NCBI GenBank assembly: GCA_018335925.1
Contig: JAGXRF010000082.1
Location: 122,700 to 186,699, forward strand
DNA length: 64,000 bases
Source: Flavobacteriales bacterium
GTDB lineage: Bacteria; Bacteroidota; Bacteroidia; Flavobacteriales; Flavobacteriaceae
Reading direction: 5' to 3'
Positions 53,759-63,371 of the stretch are shown here, one piece after another. The position numbers and the translations under genes were made by a program. The stretch's first letter is position 1; each line of letters starts with the position of its first letter. Below the pieces are notes generated by a model. The model worked only from the letters and a program-made list of their open reading frames with translations, did no database searches and had not been told where the DNA came from.

Positions 53759-53783
53759 TCTTTGCAAAATAGATTTATTTATC

Positions 53784-54395
53784 ATGAAGATGTTTTCAGC
53801 ATTTGCTTTTCAAATTTTTGAACAATCGGTAAACGACTACCACCAATGGGACGACGTAAACCATCCGATAGAAAATCCTTTTGAAAAAGGAAGTATCGAA
53901 CATTTATTGTATGCCAAAAATTGGGTAGATACCGTACAATGGCATTACGAAGACATCATTCGCGATCCGAATATAAATCCGGTAGCAGCTTTGGAATTAA
54001 AACGAAAAATAGATGCTTCCAACCAGGTTCGTACGGATATGGTAGAATACATTGACAGCTATTTTTTACAGAAATACCAAGGAGTTCATGTAAAAGAGGA
54101 TGCCAAAATTAACACCGAAAGTCCAGCTTGGGCTTTAGACAGATTGTCGATTTTGGCATTAAAAATCTACCACATGCATGAAGAAGCCAACAGAGAAGAT
54201 GCTTCGGAAGAACACCGCAATAAATGCAATGAAAAATTGCAAGTGTTGTTGGAGCAAAAGCAAGATATGTTGACCTCCATCCACCAATTACTAACCGATA
54301 TTGAACAGGGAGACAAATACATGAAGGTGTATAAACAAATGAAAATGTACAACGACGAATCGTTGAATCCGGTATTGTATCAGGGTAAAAAATAA
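53784..54395 (+). CDS. DUF4254 domain-containing protein
   Basis: A 203-aa all-helical soluble protein of the Bacteroidota DUF4254 family. Conserved blocks are YHQWDDVNHPIENPFEKGSI, VALELKRKIDASNQVRTDMVEYID and TESPAWALDRLSILALKIYHM. ATG 53784 is used; a second ATG two codons later is equally possible. The GT9 glycosyltransferase gene follows at once, so they are likely co-transcribed, and a role in surface glycan assembly is inferred from that pairing. Confidence 0.85.
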   Translation: MKMFSAFAFQIFEQSVNDYHQWDDVNHPIENPFEKGSIEHLLYAKNWVDTVQWHYEDIIRDPNINPVAALELKRKIDASNQVRTDMVEYIDSYFLQKYQGVHVKEDAKINTESPAWALDRLSILALKIYHMHEEANREDASEEHRNKCNEKLQVLLEQKQDMLTSIHQLLTDIEQGDKYMKVYKQMKMYNDESLNPVLYQGKK

Positions 54396-54400
54396 GATGG

Positions 54401-55435
54401 TTGAAAAAGCAAGCTCATTTGATTGTTATACGATTGTCTGCCATGGGAGATGTTGCCATGACAGCACCTTTGTTGCGAGCTTTTGCCCACCAATATCCTG
54501 AGGTAAAACTCACCGTTTGTTCCAAACCCGGATGGGAACCTTTGTTTCAAGAAGTTCCGAATATTCACTTTTTTCCGGTAGATACCAAAGGAAAACACCG
54601 AGGATTCATCGGAATACTTCGATGGTTTTGGGATATTAAAAAAATGCATCCCACCCATGTAGCAGATTTGCACGAAGTGGTTCGATCCAAAATTTTTCGA
54701 AGTTTGGCTAATTTAACAGGTATTCGAACGGCATATACCCCAAAAGCAAGAAAGGAAAAAAAGCAACTCACCCTATTGCAACACAAAACCTTGCATCCGC
54801 TTACCCCTATCATAGAGCGACACCAACAAACCTTTCATAAATTAGGTTTTGTGGTAAATTGGAAGCATGCCATTGCTCCTGCGAGACTTTTGCCAAAAAA
54901 AGTGCAAGCTACAGTGCAAAACTTTCCAAAGCCTTGGATTGGCATTGCACCTTTTGCCCAATATGCTACCAAAGTATATCCCACCATTTTGATGCAAGAA
55001 GTGTTGGAACAATTAAGCAACAAAACCCAAGGAACCATTTTTTTATTTGGAGGAGGAGCCAAAGAAACTGCTCAATTGCAGCAAATGGCAACCGCACCCA
55101 ACATACAAGTGGTAGCCGGCAAATTTACCTTAACAGAAGAATTGGGGTTGATTTCCAATTTACAAGTCATGCTGAGCATGGACAGTGCTAACGGGCACTT
55201 GGCTGCAATATATGGGGTTCCGGTAGTAACTTTATGGGGAGCAACCCATCCGTATTTAGGTTTTACCCCGTTCCAACAACCTTTGGAGAACAGTTTGTTA
55301 CCCAACCGAGAACAATATCCTTTTTTACCCACTTCGGTGTATGGCAAAAAACAAGTACCGGGCTATGAAAATGCCATGCACACCATTGCTCCTGAGGAGG
55401 TTGTAGCCAAAATTTTAGGTTTAAGTACTTCCTAA
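54401..55435 (+). CDS. Family 9 glycosyltransferase (heptosyltransferase-like)
   Basis: A 344-aa GT-B glycosyltransferase of family 9. The N-terminal block is LIVIRLSAMGDVAMTAPLLRAF, and the donor-site block is SMDSANGHLAAIYGVPVVTLWG, as in lipopolysaccharide heptosyltransferases. The frame has no ATG before the first motif; a TTG at 54401 is the likely start. An ATG at 54397 lies in another frame. It is 5 bases after the DUF4254 stop. Probably acts on LPS or lipid-linked glycan cores. Confidence 0.9.
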   Translation: MKKQAHLIVIRLSAMGDVAMTAPLLRAFAHQYPEVKLTVCSKPGWEPLFQEVPNIHFFPVDTKGKHRGFIGILRWFWDIKKMHPTHVADLHEVVRSKIFRSLANLTGIRTAYTPKARKEKKQLTLLQHKTLHPLTPIIERHQQTFHKLGFVVNWKHAIAPARLLPKKVQATVQNFPKPWIGIAPFAQYATKVYPTILMQEVLEQLSNKTQGTIFLFGGGAKETAQLQQMATAPNIQVVAGKFTLTEELGLISNLQVMLSMDSANGHLAAIYGVPVVTLWGATHPYLGFTPFQQPLENSLLPNREQYPFLPTSVYGKKQVPGYENAMHTIAPEEVVAKILGLSTS

Positions 55436-55683
55436 AAAGGCAAAAAATTTCGACAAATTTTACGGATAACAAAAAAATAAAAACACCTAATTGACTTTTT
55501 ATCAACACGAAAACGTTTTCGATTGGATTGTTAGGAATTGTACAACCAAAGAACACAAGAAATTTTAATACTTTTCACTTCTCTAATTGGAAATTTGTAA
55601 AAGAAAAACCTTAAAAATGGTGCTTTTACAAAGGGGGATTTCCAAAAAAATAAACACATTTATAATTCAAAATTCATATAAGT

Positions 55684-58278
55684 ATGGAACAAAAGTACAT
55701 GTTGCGTAGAGTTTTGCTACAGGGATTATTAGGTTTTTTATTATTGAGTAGTCAGTGGAGTGTAGGGCAAGTCTATACTACCGGGCAAAGCAATTGGTCA
55801 GAAGTTTGGAATGAGTCTGCGGGAAAATTTGATTTTACCAATGGTATTGGGCTATTTTCCTTTGGAACAACAACTCAGGGAAATGTACAAGGCCGATTTT
55901 TTACAGTAGACGGTTCTTTAAACGGAACGCAAAGAACGGTTAAACCAGGACAAAGAATAAGAATAAGAATTGCCGGACAAGATGGAGGAGGTAGAGATGG
56001 TATTGTTACCAATGGAATTATTGGGGTTTCAATTAAGTCTGGTGGTGGGATGTTTGATGGTTCTGGACTAGCGAGTCGTTATGATAATAACTCAATTTTA
56101 AAAATTGAGTTTGTTGGTGGCCAATCTACCGCACGTTTTACAGACGGATCAGATTTTTCAACCGTAAACATGCCTAATTTTACTACTTTTAAATCAGGAG
56201 TTACTTATGATATTGAAGTGATTTCAGACAGAGAATTTAATATAGTAATAGGGTCAAACCGAAATAATATCAGAACATTTGCAGGATCTTCAGGGGTATC
56301 TCCTTCCTTGATTCACATCCGTAATTCTGGAGCAAATATGGATGGATTATTTACTTTGCTTGAAGTATTTGATCAGCCAATCAATTTAACAGCAAACACT
56401 AGCGAATCGTTTACAGTAACAGGAGTAATATCAAATAATGAATCTACATCAAATACGGTTAATAAGAATGGTTCGGGAACTGTGATTTTGACAAATCAAA
56501 ACACATATTCAGGATTGACCACAATTAATAATGGAACACTCCAACTCAACCGTACAGGAGGCACAACCATACCATCTAACAATATCGTTACAGTAAATTC
56601 GGGTGCAACCTTAAGAGTTTCCAGCAACCAATCATTAAGTGAGCTAAACATTAATGGTGGTACAGTTACTATTGATTCTGGAGTTACTTTAACGGTAGAA
56701 GCATTAAATATTACAGAAGGAGCATTGTCTGGATCAGGTAGTTTAAGAGTAAATCAAGTATTGAATAAAACCACACTTGGAGAGTTTAACACCAACGGAC
56801 AATTAATATTAAACTCTGATGCATCAAATACTGCCAGAGTAGCTCAGGTGACAGGGACAATTACCGGCAACGTTACTACCGAACGCTACCTTCCTGCCAA
56901 AAGAGCCTGGAGGTTGTTAGCCTCACCTGTAAAGGGTACCACTAACCACAGTGTTTTTGCTAATTGGCAAAACAACGGTACCGACAACGGCAGAGGTTTG
57001 TTGTTGTGGCATCCCTCTCCTGTAGGTACAGCAACACCAACTTCTTCTAATTCAGGGTTATTTGTTGGAGCACAGCCAAATATTTACAATTATGTAAATG
57101 GGGCTTGGACAGCGGTTACCAATACAAATACTACCTATGTTTCTACAGCCAGCCAAAACAATGCGTTTATGGTATTTGTTACCGGGCCACATGCCAGTAG
57201 TAATTTTACTTCTACTTCGGCAGTTACCACTTCGTCAGCATCGGGTCAGTTAATAACCGGAAACGTTAATCATAACATTGTAGCCAACCAATTTACCTTG
57301 TTAGGCAATCCTTATGCAAGCCCGATTAATCCGGTGAGTTTGGTAAGCAACAATTCGGGAAGTAAACTATGGATGTTAGATCCATCAGTAGGTTTAGGAG
57401 CATATATTACTTACGATGGCAATTGGGTTCCTGAAGCACCATCCGGAAATGATGCATACATACAAAGCGGTCAAGGCTTTTTTGTAAGAAGTACACAAAC
57501 CAATTTTAATATTGCAGAAACTGATAAAGTTGCTGGAAACTCTAATACATGGTTTGCAAAGCAAAGCGTACAAAATACCAACGAAAACAAAATTAGGGTG
57601 CTTTTAGACAAACAAATTAACAACGAATGGCAACTAGCAGACGGTATCTTGAGTGTTAGTGGCAATAACTACAGTAATGAAGTAGATGCACAAGACGCTT
57701 TAAAAGTAACCAATTTTAATGAGAACATTCAATTCCGAAATGGCACCAACAATTTGGCAATAGAGTACCAAAATTTGCCAACTGCAACAACAGAACAACC
57801 TATTCGATTAACAGGAACCACAGCAACCTCTTACCGATTGAGAGTAAGAACTGAAGGATTTGTATCATCAGATGTACAACCGATACTACAAGATACCCAA
57901 AGTGGTACCAATCATTTGATTACAACCGATGGCACTACGATTGAAATTCCATTTACAGGAGTGGTTTCTACTACCAGCAATCCAGACAATCGTTTTAAGA
58001 TAGTATACCAACAAGTATTAGGAGTAGAGCAACCAAATTACAATACATTACAAGTATATCCTAACCCGGTAACCCAAGGTCAGTTTGTTATTGCTTTACC
58101 AAATTCTAGCGAAGTTGCCACCTATGAAATCACCAATTACTTAGGGCAAATAGTGCAAAAAGGCAACCTAACAGCAGGCAATACCAATGTATCGATAGCC
58201 AGCCAAGCAGTTGGAGTGTACTTGGTAAGAGTGCAACAAAACGGAGAAGTATATACTACCAAAATCGTAAAGAAATAA
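55684..58278 (+). CDS. Giant T9SS-secreted protein with autotransporter-type beta repeat (cassette 1)
   Basis: An 864-aa exported protein. The signal peptide ends QWSVGQ. A beta-rich N-terminal part precedes one autotransporter-associated beta-strand motif (GSGTVILTNQNTYSGLTTINNGTL, DNA ~56470-56550) and a short-repeat beta-helix. Then comes a module headed ERYLPAKRAWRLLASPV (DNA ~56880) shared with the next large gene. The last ~75 residues are a type A T9SS sorting domain (LQVYPNPVTQGQFVIALP ... GVYLVRVQQNG ... KIVKK). Export is by T9SS, not by type V. A PISDYWW small-protein gene follows after 16 bases. Confidence 0.88.
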   Translation: MEQKYMLRRVLLQGLLGFLLLSSQWSVGQVYTTGQSNWSEVWNESAGKFDFTNGIGLFSFGTTTQGNVQGRFFTVDGSLNGTQRTVKPGQRIRIRIAGQDGGGRDGIVTNGIIGVSIKSGGGMFDGSGLASRYDNNSILKIEFVGGQSTARFTDGSDFSTVNMPNFTTFKSGVTYDIEVISDREFNIVIGSNRNNIRTFAGSSGVSPSLIHIRNSGANMDGLFTLLEVFDQPINLTANTSESFTVTGVISNNESTSNTVNKNGSGTVILTNQNTYSGLTTINNGTLQLNRTGGTTIPSNNIVTVNSGATLRVSSNQSLSELNINGGTVTIDSGVTLTVEALNITEGALSGSGSLRVNQVLNKTTLGEFNTNGQLILNSDASNTARVAQVTGTITGNVTTERYLPAKRAWRLLASPVKGTTNHSVFANWQNNGTDNGRGLLLWHPSPVGTATPTSSNSGLFVGAQPNIYNYVNGAWTAVTNTNTTYVSTASQNNAFMVFVTGPHASSNFTSTSAVTTSSASGQLITGNVNHNIVANQFTLLGNPYASPINPVSLVSNNSGSKLWMLDPSVGLGAYITYDGNWVPEAPSGNDAYIQSGQGFFVRSTQTNFNIAETDKVAGNSNTWFAKQSVQNTNENKIRVLLDKQINNEWQLADGILSVSGNNYSNEVDAQDALKVTNFNENIQFRNGTNNLAIEYQNLPTATTEQPIRLTGTTATSYRLRVRTEGFVSSDVQPILQDTQSGTNHLITTDGTTIEIPFTGVVSTTSNPDNRFKIVYQQVLGVEQPNYNTLQVYPNPVTQGQFVIALPNSSEVATYEITNYLGQIVQKGNLTAGNTNVSIASQAVGVYLVRVQQNGEVYTTKIVKK

Positions 58279-58294
58279 CCAAAATTAAGGAAAG

Positions 58295-58519
58295 ATGAAA
58301 ACTCAATATAAGATACCAAAAAGGATATATAAAGAAGCATTCTTAATCTTAACTTTATGTATGGCAATGCCTCTTTACGCGGATGACCCTGGCATACCCG
58401 GAAGTGGTGATCCTGGAGATGAACCAATGGCCCCCATCTCCGATTATTGGTGGGCATTGGTCTTGATAGGCATTTATTTTATCTACAAAAAGTACCGGGT
58501 TTTGCAAAAGCAAGCGTAA
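58295..58519 (+). CDS. PISDYWW small membrane-tail protein, copy 1
   Basis: A 74-aa protein. It has a signal peptide (~1-29, LTLCMAMPLYA), an acidic Gly/Pro linker of ~17 residues (DDPGIPGSGDPGDEP), the motif PISDYWW, one membrane helix (ALVLIGIYFIY) and a basic tail (KKYRVLQKQA). The layout motif-helix-basic cluster resembles C-terminal sorting signals of the PID-CTERM/PEP-CTERM kind, here with almost no other protein attached. Its last 28 residues match copy 2 (63372-63593) at all but three or so positions. It sits 16 bases after the giant T9SS gene and ends just before a terminator. Confidence 0.82.
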   Translation: MKTQYKIPKRIYKEAFLILTLCMAMPLYADDPGIPGSGDPGDEPMAPISDYWWALVLIGIYFIYKKYRVLQKQA

Positions 58520-58646
58520 AAAAAAGAGCCGAAAGGCTCTTTTTTTAATTAGGTAATGAGCCGATGAGCGAATAAGCGAGTTTGATTAAAGCAGTAGGCT
58601 ATAAGCAATAAGCTGTAAGCAATTACAAAATTAGCAGATGAGCGGA
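58431..58646. repeat. Cassette-end repeat, copy 1
   Basis: 216 bases covering the 3' half of the PISDYWW gene, its terminator and ~100 bases beyond are almost identical to 63505-63707. This copy has a 14-base internal duplication around 58608-58621. Confidence 0.85.
58518..58546 (+). terminator. Terminator of cassette 1
   Basis: GAGCC-GAAA-GGCTC with an A-run before and TTTTTTT after, directly at the small-protein stop. It is identical to the terminator of cassette 2. Confidence 0.85.
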
Positions 58647-59012
58647 TTTGAAATTTGAAAATGATTTTCTTGTTAAACAAATAAACAATTCTTGTCAGGT
58701 AGAGCGGAGTCGAGACCCTTTTGGTAATTAGCGAATTAGCGTATAAGCGAATGAAATGATTTGAAGGTTTGAAATTTGAAATTGTTTTTCGATAACCGCT
58801 TTTCGATGGTAGACTCAAAGCTTTGGAGGCTAAGGGTAAGCTTTTCAATTTTTTAGATTTTTTCAATTTTTTTAATTTGAAAATGTGTCAATTAGGAAAT
58901 GAGCCAATTTGAAAATATTTTTCGACTACCGACCACCGATGTTCGATTATCGCTTTTCGAAAGTCGACTATTCCACCAACCTTAAACCTTAAACTTTTCC
59001 ATCAACCAATTT
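58647..59012. other. Repeat-rich gene-free region, left part
   Basis: No gene. It holds short repeats common in flavobacterial intergenic DNA (TTTGAAATTTGAAA, AATTAGCGAATTAGC, GAGCGGAGTCGAGACCC). A ~95-base stretch (about 58918-59012) is matched at 63756-63870. Confidence 0.6.
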
Positions 59013-59535
59013 CCGCTGTCCGAACATCGCTAATCGACAATCGATTCAACCCTTCGACAGGCACAGGGCAGACTTTTCAACGATTCAACGATTCAACGAC
59101 TCAACAATTTTTCGCTGTCCGAACATCGCTAATCGACAATCGATTCAACCCTTCGACAGGCACAGGGCAGACTTTTCAACGATTCAACGATTCAACGACT
59201 CAACAATTTTTCGCTGTCCGAACATCGCTAATCGACAATCGATTCAACCCTTCGAAAGGCACAGGGCAGACTTTTCAACGATTCAACGATTCAACGATTC
59301 AACAATTTTTCGCTGTCCGAGCATCGCTAATCGACAATCGATTCAACCCTTCGAAAGGCACAGGGCAGACTTTTCAACGATTCAACGACTCAACAATTTT
59401 TCGCTGGTCGAGCATCGATTGTCGACAATCGACTCAACCCTTAGGCAGGCTCAGGGCAGGCTCTTCAACGTTTCAACAATTTTCGACCATCGATTCAACG
59501 ATTCAACAATTCAACGATTCAACGATTCAACAACA
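59013..59535. repeat. 99-bp tandem repeat array
   Basis: Five head-to-tail units start at about 59014, 59113, 59212, 59311 and 59402: three periods of exactly 99 bp and one of 91 bp. Each unit holds CGCTGTCCGAACATCGC, a TCGACAATCGATT segment, CCCTTCGACAGGCACAGGG and a tail of ATTCAACG octamers. The 91-bp unit lacks one octamer. The last unit is diverged and contains the palindrome TCGATTGTCGACAATCGA (59415-59432). There are no spacers, so it is not CRISPR. Confidence 0.9.
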
Positions 59536-59588
59536 ATCAGATTACATTTTTTTAACCTTTGACTTTAACGCTCTTAACCAAAATAGTT

Positions 59589-59596
59589 TAAGTTTG
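59589..59596 (+). promoter_or_regulatory. Possible -7 box for cassette 2
   Basis: TAAGTTTG fits TAnnTTTG, 42 bases before the ATG at 59638. The best upstream TTTG (59558-59561) is about 27 bases away, longer than usual. Confidence 0.3.
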
Positions 59597-59637
59597 TACC
59601 GCTATTATTTTAACACATCTTTTAATTAATATACTAT

Positions 59638-62600
59638 ATGAAACAATTTTTACAACTAACTAGGCAGTATCCCCTTCTCGTACTGCTTTTTTTAACGATG
59701 AACACAGGTTGGGGGCAAGGGATTATTTATCAACATTCATTCGGAACAACAACAATTTCAGGGAAGCCATACAATGTTGCACCTGATACCTTTAATCCTA
59801 ATTTATCAAATTCATCTTGGACTACTAGTGCATCAGGTTTTACAAGTTTAGCAGGAAGTAGTGGACAAGCACTTTCACTTAGCAACTCATCAGGTAATCC
59901 AACATATACTTTGACATTTGATATTGAGTCAGGGTATAAATTAAATGTTAATCAATTTAGTTTTTGGAGACAGAGAAGTACCACAGGTGCACAAAATTGG
60001 AGTATGACTATTAATGGAACAAATGTAGGTTCCGGCACTGTTCCAACAACCGGAGCAAATATTGGTTCTACAAATGTTTCGAATACAATTTCAGACGTAA
60101 CAGGTACAGTAACTATTGTTATGACTTTGTCTGGTGCAACTGGAGCTGGAACATTTAGATTAGATGACTTCACATTAATTGGGACTTTAGAAAGTTTAGC
60201 CTCAAATATCATCTCCACAGGTTTGGTGACAGATGCTCCATTTTGTGTGGATGCAACCAATACGGCTTCAGGCACGGTGGCTTACACTTCAACAGGAACT
60301 TATAATGGCACCTTTACAGCAGAATTGTCAGATGCGTCAGGAGGTTTTACATCTCCTATTGCTATTGGTACTGGAACAAGCCCTATTAATATTACCATTC
60401 CAGCAAATACCCCAAGTGGGAATGGTTACAGAATTAGAGTGGTAAATGATGATCCAAATACTGTAGGGAGCAATTCAGACGCTTTTACTATAATTAATGG
60501 AGTGCCATTGGTAACCTCTTACGTAGCAACTCCGCAAAATCAAGCCATGATATTAAATTGGGTAAATCCAGCAGGATGTTTTGACGAAATTTTGATAGTA
60601 GCTAAAGCGAATGCATCTATTAATGGTACACCTACAGGTGCAGAAAATGCATATTTATTTTTTGGTAATGGCGATGCTTTTGACGGAGGTTTTGTAGTTT
60701 ATAAAGGATTAGCTAATCCGCAAACCATTTCTAATTTGGCAAACGGAACTACTTATTATTTTAAGTTATTTGTTAGAAAAGGCTCTGAATGGTCTGCAGG
60801 TCAAGAAGTAACGGGTGTGCCTTTTACAGTATCTGCTGCTTCAGATTATTTTAGATCAAAACAATCTGGTAATTGGAATGATATTGCAACTTGGGAGTCT
60901 TCAAGTGATAATGTATCTTGGATCAATGCTACACTAACTCCAACATTCAATGCGAATTCAATTAGCGTATTAAATTCTCACGAAGTTACTATAACAGCTT
61001 CTGTTACAATAGATCAAGTAGTTATTCATAATGGAGCAATTTTAAATATTGCAAGCACAACAACCATTAATGAAGGTTTAGGTAATGACATTATTGTTAA
61101 TGATGGAGGAAGAGTTAATTACAGAGTTAGTACAATCTCTTATAACTCGGGAGCAACAATCCTAATCGAAACAGGTGGTGTTTTAGGTGCAGAGTCTTCA
61201 GGTATAACTGGTGCAGGTACAGGTGTAAATTCTTCAGCACATTTGTATCAAGATGCAGCTATATTGGAGTGGAATCCTGCTACATCTTTGACACCTTCTA
61301 GTTCAAATGTGGTGTTTTTTCCAAATGTAACCACTGAGATTCCAATATTTAGATTAAATCAAAATATTGCATCTTGGGGAGCAAGCACACCAACTACAAT
61401 CAATGGAATTTTAGAGTTAAATGATAATATTTCACTTGGTTTTTCGAGCAGTGGTCAAAAAAACATTAAGTACGGAATTCGTTCCAATGGGAACGCAACT
61501 GTTACTGCAACAAGTACTGCAGTTTTTAATTTTTCAGGGGATAATGTTGTGATTGGAAGTACAACTGGCGAATTAACAATAGATAATTCTAATGGATTAG
61601 TATTTGATGTGAACTCACAAGTTAATTTACAAGGTCAGACTAATCTTGGGGATGGAACTTCTGCTACTATAACAAATGGGTTAATTTTTAATAATGCTGT
61701 TTTAAATTTAGGAGACAATGCCATTATTACTACTAATTCTCTTACCTCAAACACTGGAACATTAACAGGAACAGGAAATTTAATTGTTTTAAATGAACTT
61801 AATTTATTAAATGGTGAATTTCAGACAAACAATTTATTAAGATTACGTTCTAATACTATAAATACCGCTCGTGTAGCACCAGTTGGAGTTGGAGCAAGTA
61901 TCACCGGAAACGTAGTAGTAGAACGTCACATTCCGGCCAAAAGAGCATGGAGATTTTTAACAGCTCCTGTTACAGGCAATACCAATAACTCGGTATACTT
62001 TAACTGGCAAAATAATGGTGCAGCAGGCAACAATGGTACAGGAGTAAACTTATGGTCACCAGCTGGAGGCAATGGTTTGGTTGCCGGAGGAGGTAGCCCT
62101 AACATTTACAAATACAAAACGGTTGCTCCGGCAGGTTGGGATGCAATAACCAATACGCAAACAGAAGCTTTATTTACCAATACTACCAATAATGCTTTTA
62201 TGGTGTTTGTAACCGGAGGAGCCAATACCACCAACATCGCTGCTGGTGCAACAGCAACCACCATGATAGCTACTGGAGCATTAAGAGTAGGAGATGTAAA
62301 TTACGGCAATTTACCAGCTAATATTCATACATTAATAGGAAACCCTTATGCGAGTCCAATTAGCCCATTGGCTGTTTTGAATGGCAACCCAGGCTTTAGA
62401 GACAAACTTTGGGTGTTAGACCCTCAAATTGGTTCGGTAGGTCAGTATGTGATTTATGATAAAGTTGCAGGGTATACCAATATTTCTGGAAGCTACCAGG
62501 CAGGTACCAATATCCAATCCGGACAAGCCTTTTTTGTTAGAAGATCTTCGTTACCAGAAAATACAGCAGCTACTTTTACCATTACCGAAGCCCATAAAGC

Positions 62601-63363
62601 TACTGTTTCTGACAATGGTGTTTTTGACCGAAATGCCACCCAAAGCATCACCATTGACAAGCTTCGTTTGAGTTTGTGGAAAAACCAAAGCGAACAGGCA
62701 CAAAATTTAGATGCAGTTTTGGCAGTGTTTTACGATAACGGAAACAATGCAGTAGATATGGCCGATGGAGGTAAAATTAATGGGGTAGGAGAGAATTTAG
62801 CTTTGATGAACGGAACTTCGGCTTTTACTTTAGAACATCGTGCTACAGCAATTCCACAAGACGTATTACCGGTAAGAGTAAGTGGCATGCAAGAGGGAGC
62901 CAACTACCAATTGCGAGTACAAACCGAAGGGTTTAACAACCCAAATGTAGAAGTGTTTTTACACGACACCTTTACCAATACGGTTACCCCAATACCAACC
63001 GATGATACTGTAGTAACGTATCCGTTTACGGTAACTTCTGCAACGGCTTCTACCGGGAATCGTTTTCAGGTAGTATTCCAAAACAGTCCGTTAGGAGTTT
63101 CAAATCCGGAAGGATTCAGTCAAGCAGTAGTGTATCCAAACCCGGTAAACGATGGCATGTTACACATAGCCTTGCCAACAGCAACGTACCAAAAAGTAAG
63201 TTTATACAATGCCTTAGGACAAGTAGTGTACCAACAAAATGCTTTAGGAACTACCAACTTGTTGCAAGTTTCAACCCAAGGGTTGGCCAATGGGTACTAC
63301 CAATTGCAAGTAGAAGACCAACAAGGACAAAAGTACCAAGCAAAAGTGATCATCAACCAATAA
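59638..63363 (+). CDS. Giant T9SS-secreted multidomain protein (cassette 2)
   Basis: A 1241-aa exported protein. The signal peptide ends MNTGWGQ. A beta-sandwich N-terminal domain (~25-185), an Ig-like domain (~190-285) and a fibronectin-III-like domain (~290-395, NGTTYYFKLFVRKG) come first. A beta-helix segment of short repeats spans ~400-750. Then comes the VERHIPAKRAWRFLTAPVTG module (~760-1060) shared with the cassette 1 protein. The final ~80 residues are a type A T9SS sorting domain (AVVYPNPVNDGMLHIALP ... GYYQLQVEDQQG ... KVIINQ). Likely a surface adhesin or matrix protein. The PISDYWW small gene follows after 8 bases. Confidence 0.88.
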   Translation: MKQFLQLTRQYPLLVLLFLTMNTGWGQGIIYQHSFGTTTISGKPYNVAPDTFNPNLSNSSWTTSASGFTSLAGSSGQALSLSNSSGNPTYTLTFDIESGYKLNVNQFSFWRQRSTTGAQNWSMTINGTNVGSGTVPTTGANIGSTNVSNTISDVTGTVTIVMTLSGATGAGTFRLDDFTLIGTLESLASNIISTGLVTDAPFCVDATNTASGTVAYTSTGTYNGTFTAELSDASGGFTSPIAIGTGTSPINITIPANTPSGNGYRIRVVNDDPNTVGSNSDAFTIINGVPLVTSYVATPQNQAMILNWVNPAGCFDEILIVAKANASINGTPTGAENAYLFFGNGDAFDGGFVVYKGLANPQTISNLANGTTYYFKLFVRKGSEWSAGQEVTGVPFTVSAASDYFRSKQSGNWNDIATWESSSDNVSWINATLTPTFNANSISVLNSHEVTITASVTIDQVVIHNGAILNIASTTTINEGLGNDIIVNDGGRVNYRVSTISYNSGATILIETGGVLGAESSGITGAGTGVNSSAHLYQDAAILEWNPATSLTPSSSNVVFFPNVTTEIPIFRLNQNIASWGASTPTTINGILELNDNISLGFSSSGQKNIKYGIRSNGNATVTATSTAVFNFSGDNVVIGSTTGELTIDNSNGLVFDVNSQVNLQGQTNLGDGTSATITNGLIFNNAVLNLGDNAIITTNSLTSNTGTLTGTGNLIVLNELNLLNGEFQTNNLLRLRSNTINTARVAPVGVGASITGNVVVERHIPAKRAWRFLTAPVTGNTNNSVYFNWQNNGAAGNNGTGVNLWSPAGGNGLVAGGGSPNIYKYKTVAPAGWDAITNTQTEALFTNTTNNAFMVFVTGGANTTNIAAGATATTMIATGALRVGDVNYGNLPANIHTLIGNPYASPISPLAVLNGNPGFRDKLWVLDPQIGSVGQYVIYDKVAGYTNISGSYQAGTNIQSGQAFFVRRSSLPENTAATFTITEAHKATVSDNGVFDRNATQSITIDKLRLSLWKNQSEQAQNLDAVLAVFYDNGNNAVDMADGGKINGVGENLALMNGTSAFTLEHRATAIPQDVLPVRVSGMQEGANYQLRVQTEGFNNPNVEVFLHDTFTNTVTPIPTDDTVVTYPFTVTSATASTGNRFQVVFQNSPLGVSNPEGFSQAVVYPNPVNDGMLHIALPTATYQKVSLYNALGQVVYQQNALGTTNLLQVSTQGLANGYYQLQVEDQQGQKYQAKVIINQ

Positions 63364-63371
63364 TTATCCAC

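Noticed and set aside
54397..54420. ATG at 54397 as the GT9 start
   Set aside because: It opens a different frame (MVEKASSF) that lacks the conserved IRLSAMGD motif.
55684..58278. Classification of the cassette 1 protein as a type V autotransporter
   Set aside because: It has one autotransporter-type beta motif but no translocator barrel; the C terminus is a type A T9SS sorting domain.
59013..59535. Possible CRISPR array
   Set aside because: Units are contiguous with no unique spacers, are 99 bp long with internal octamer repeats, and no cas genes are nearby.
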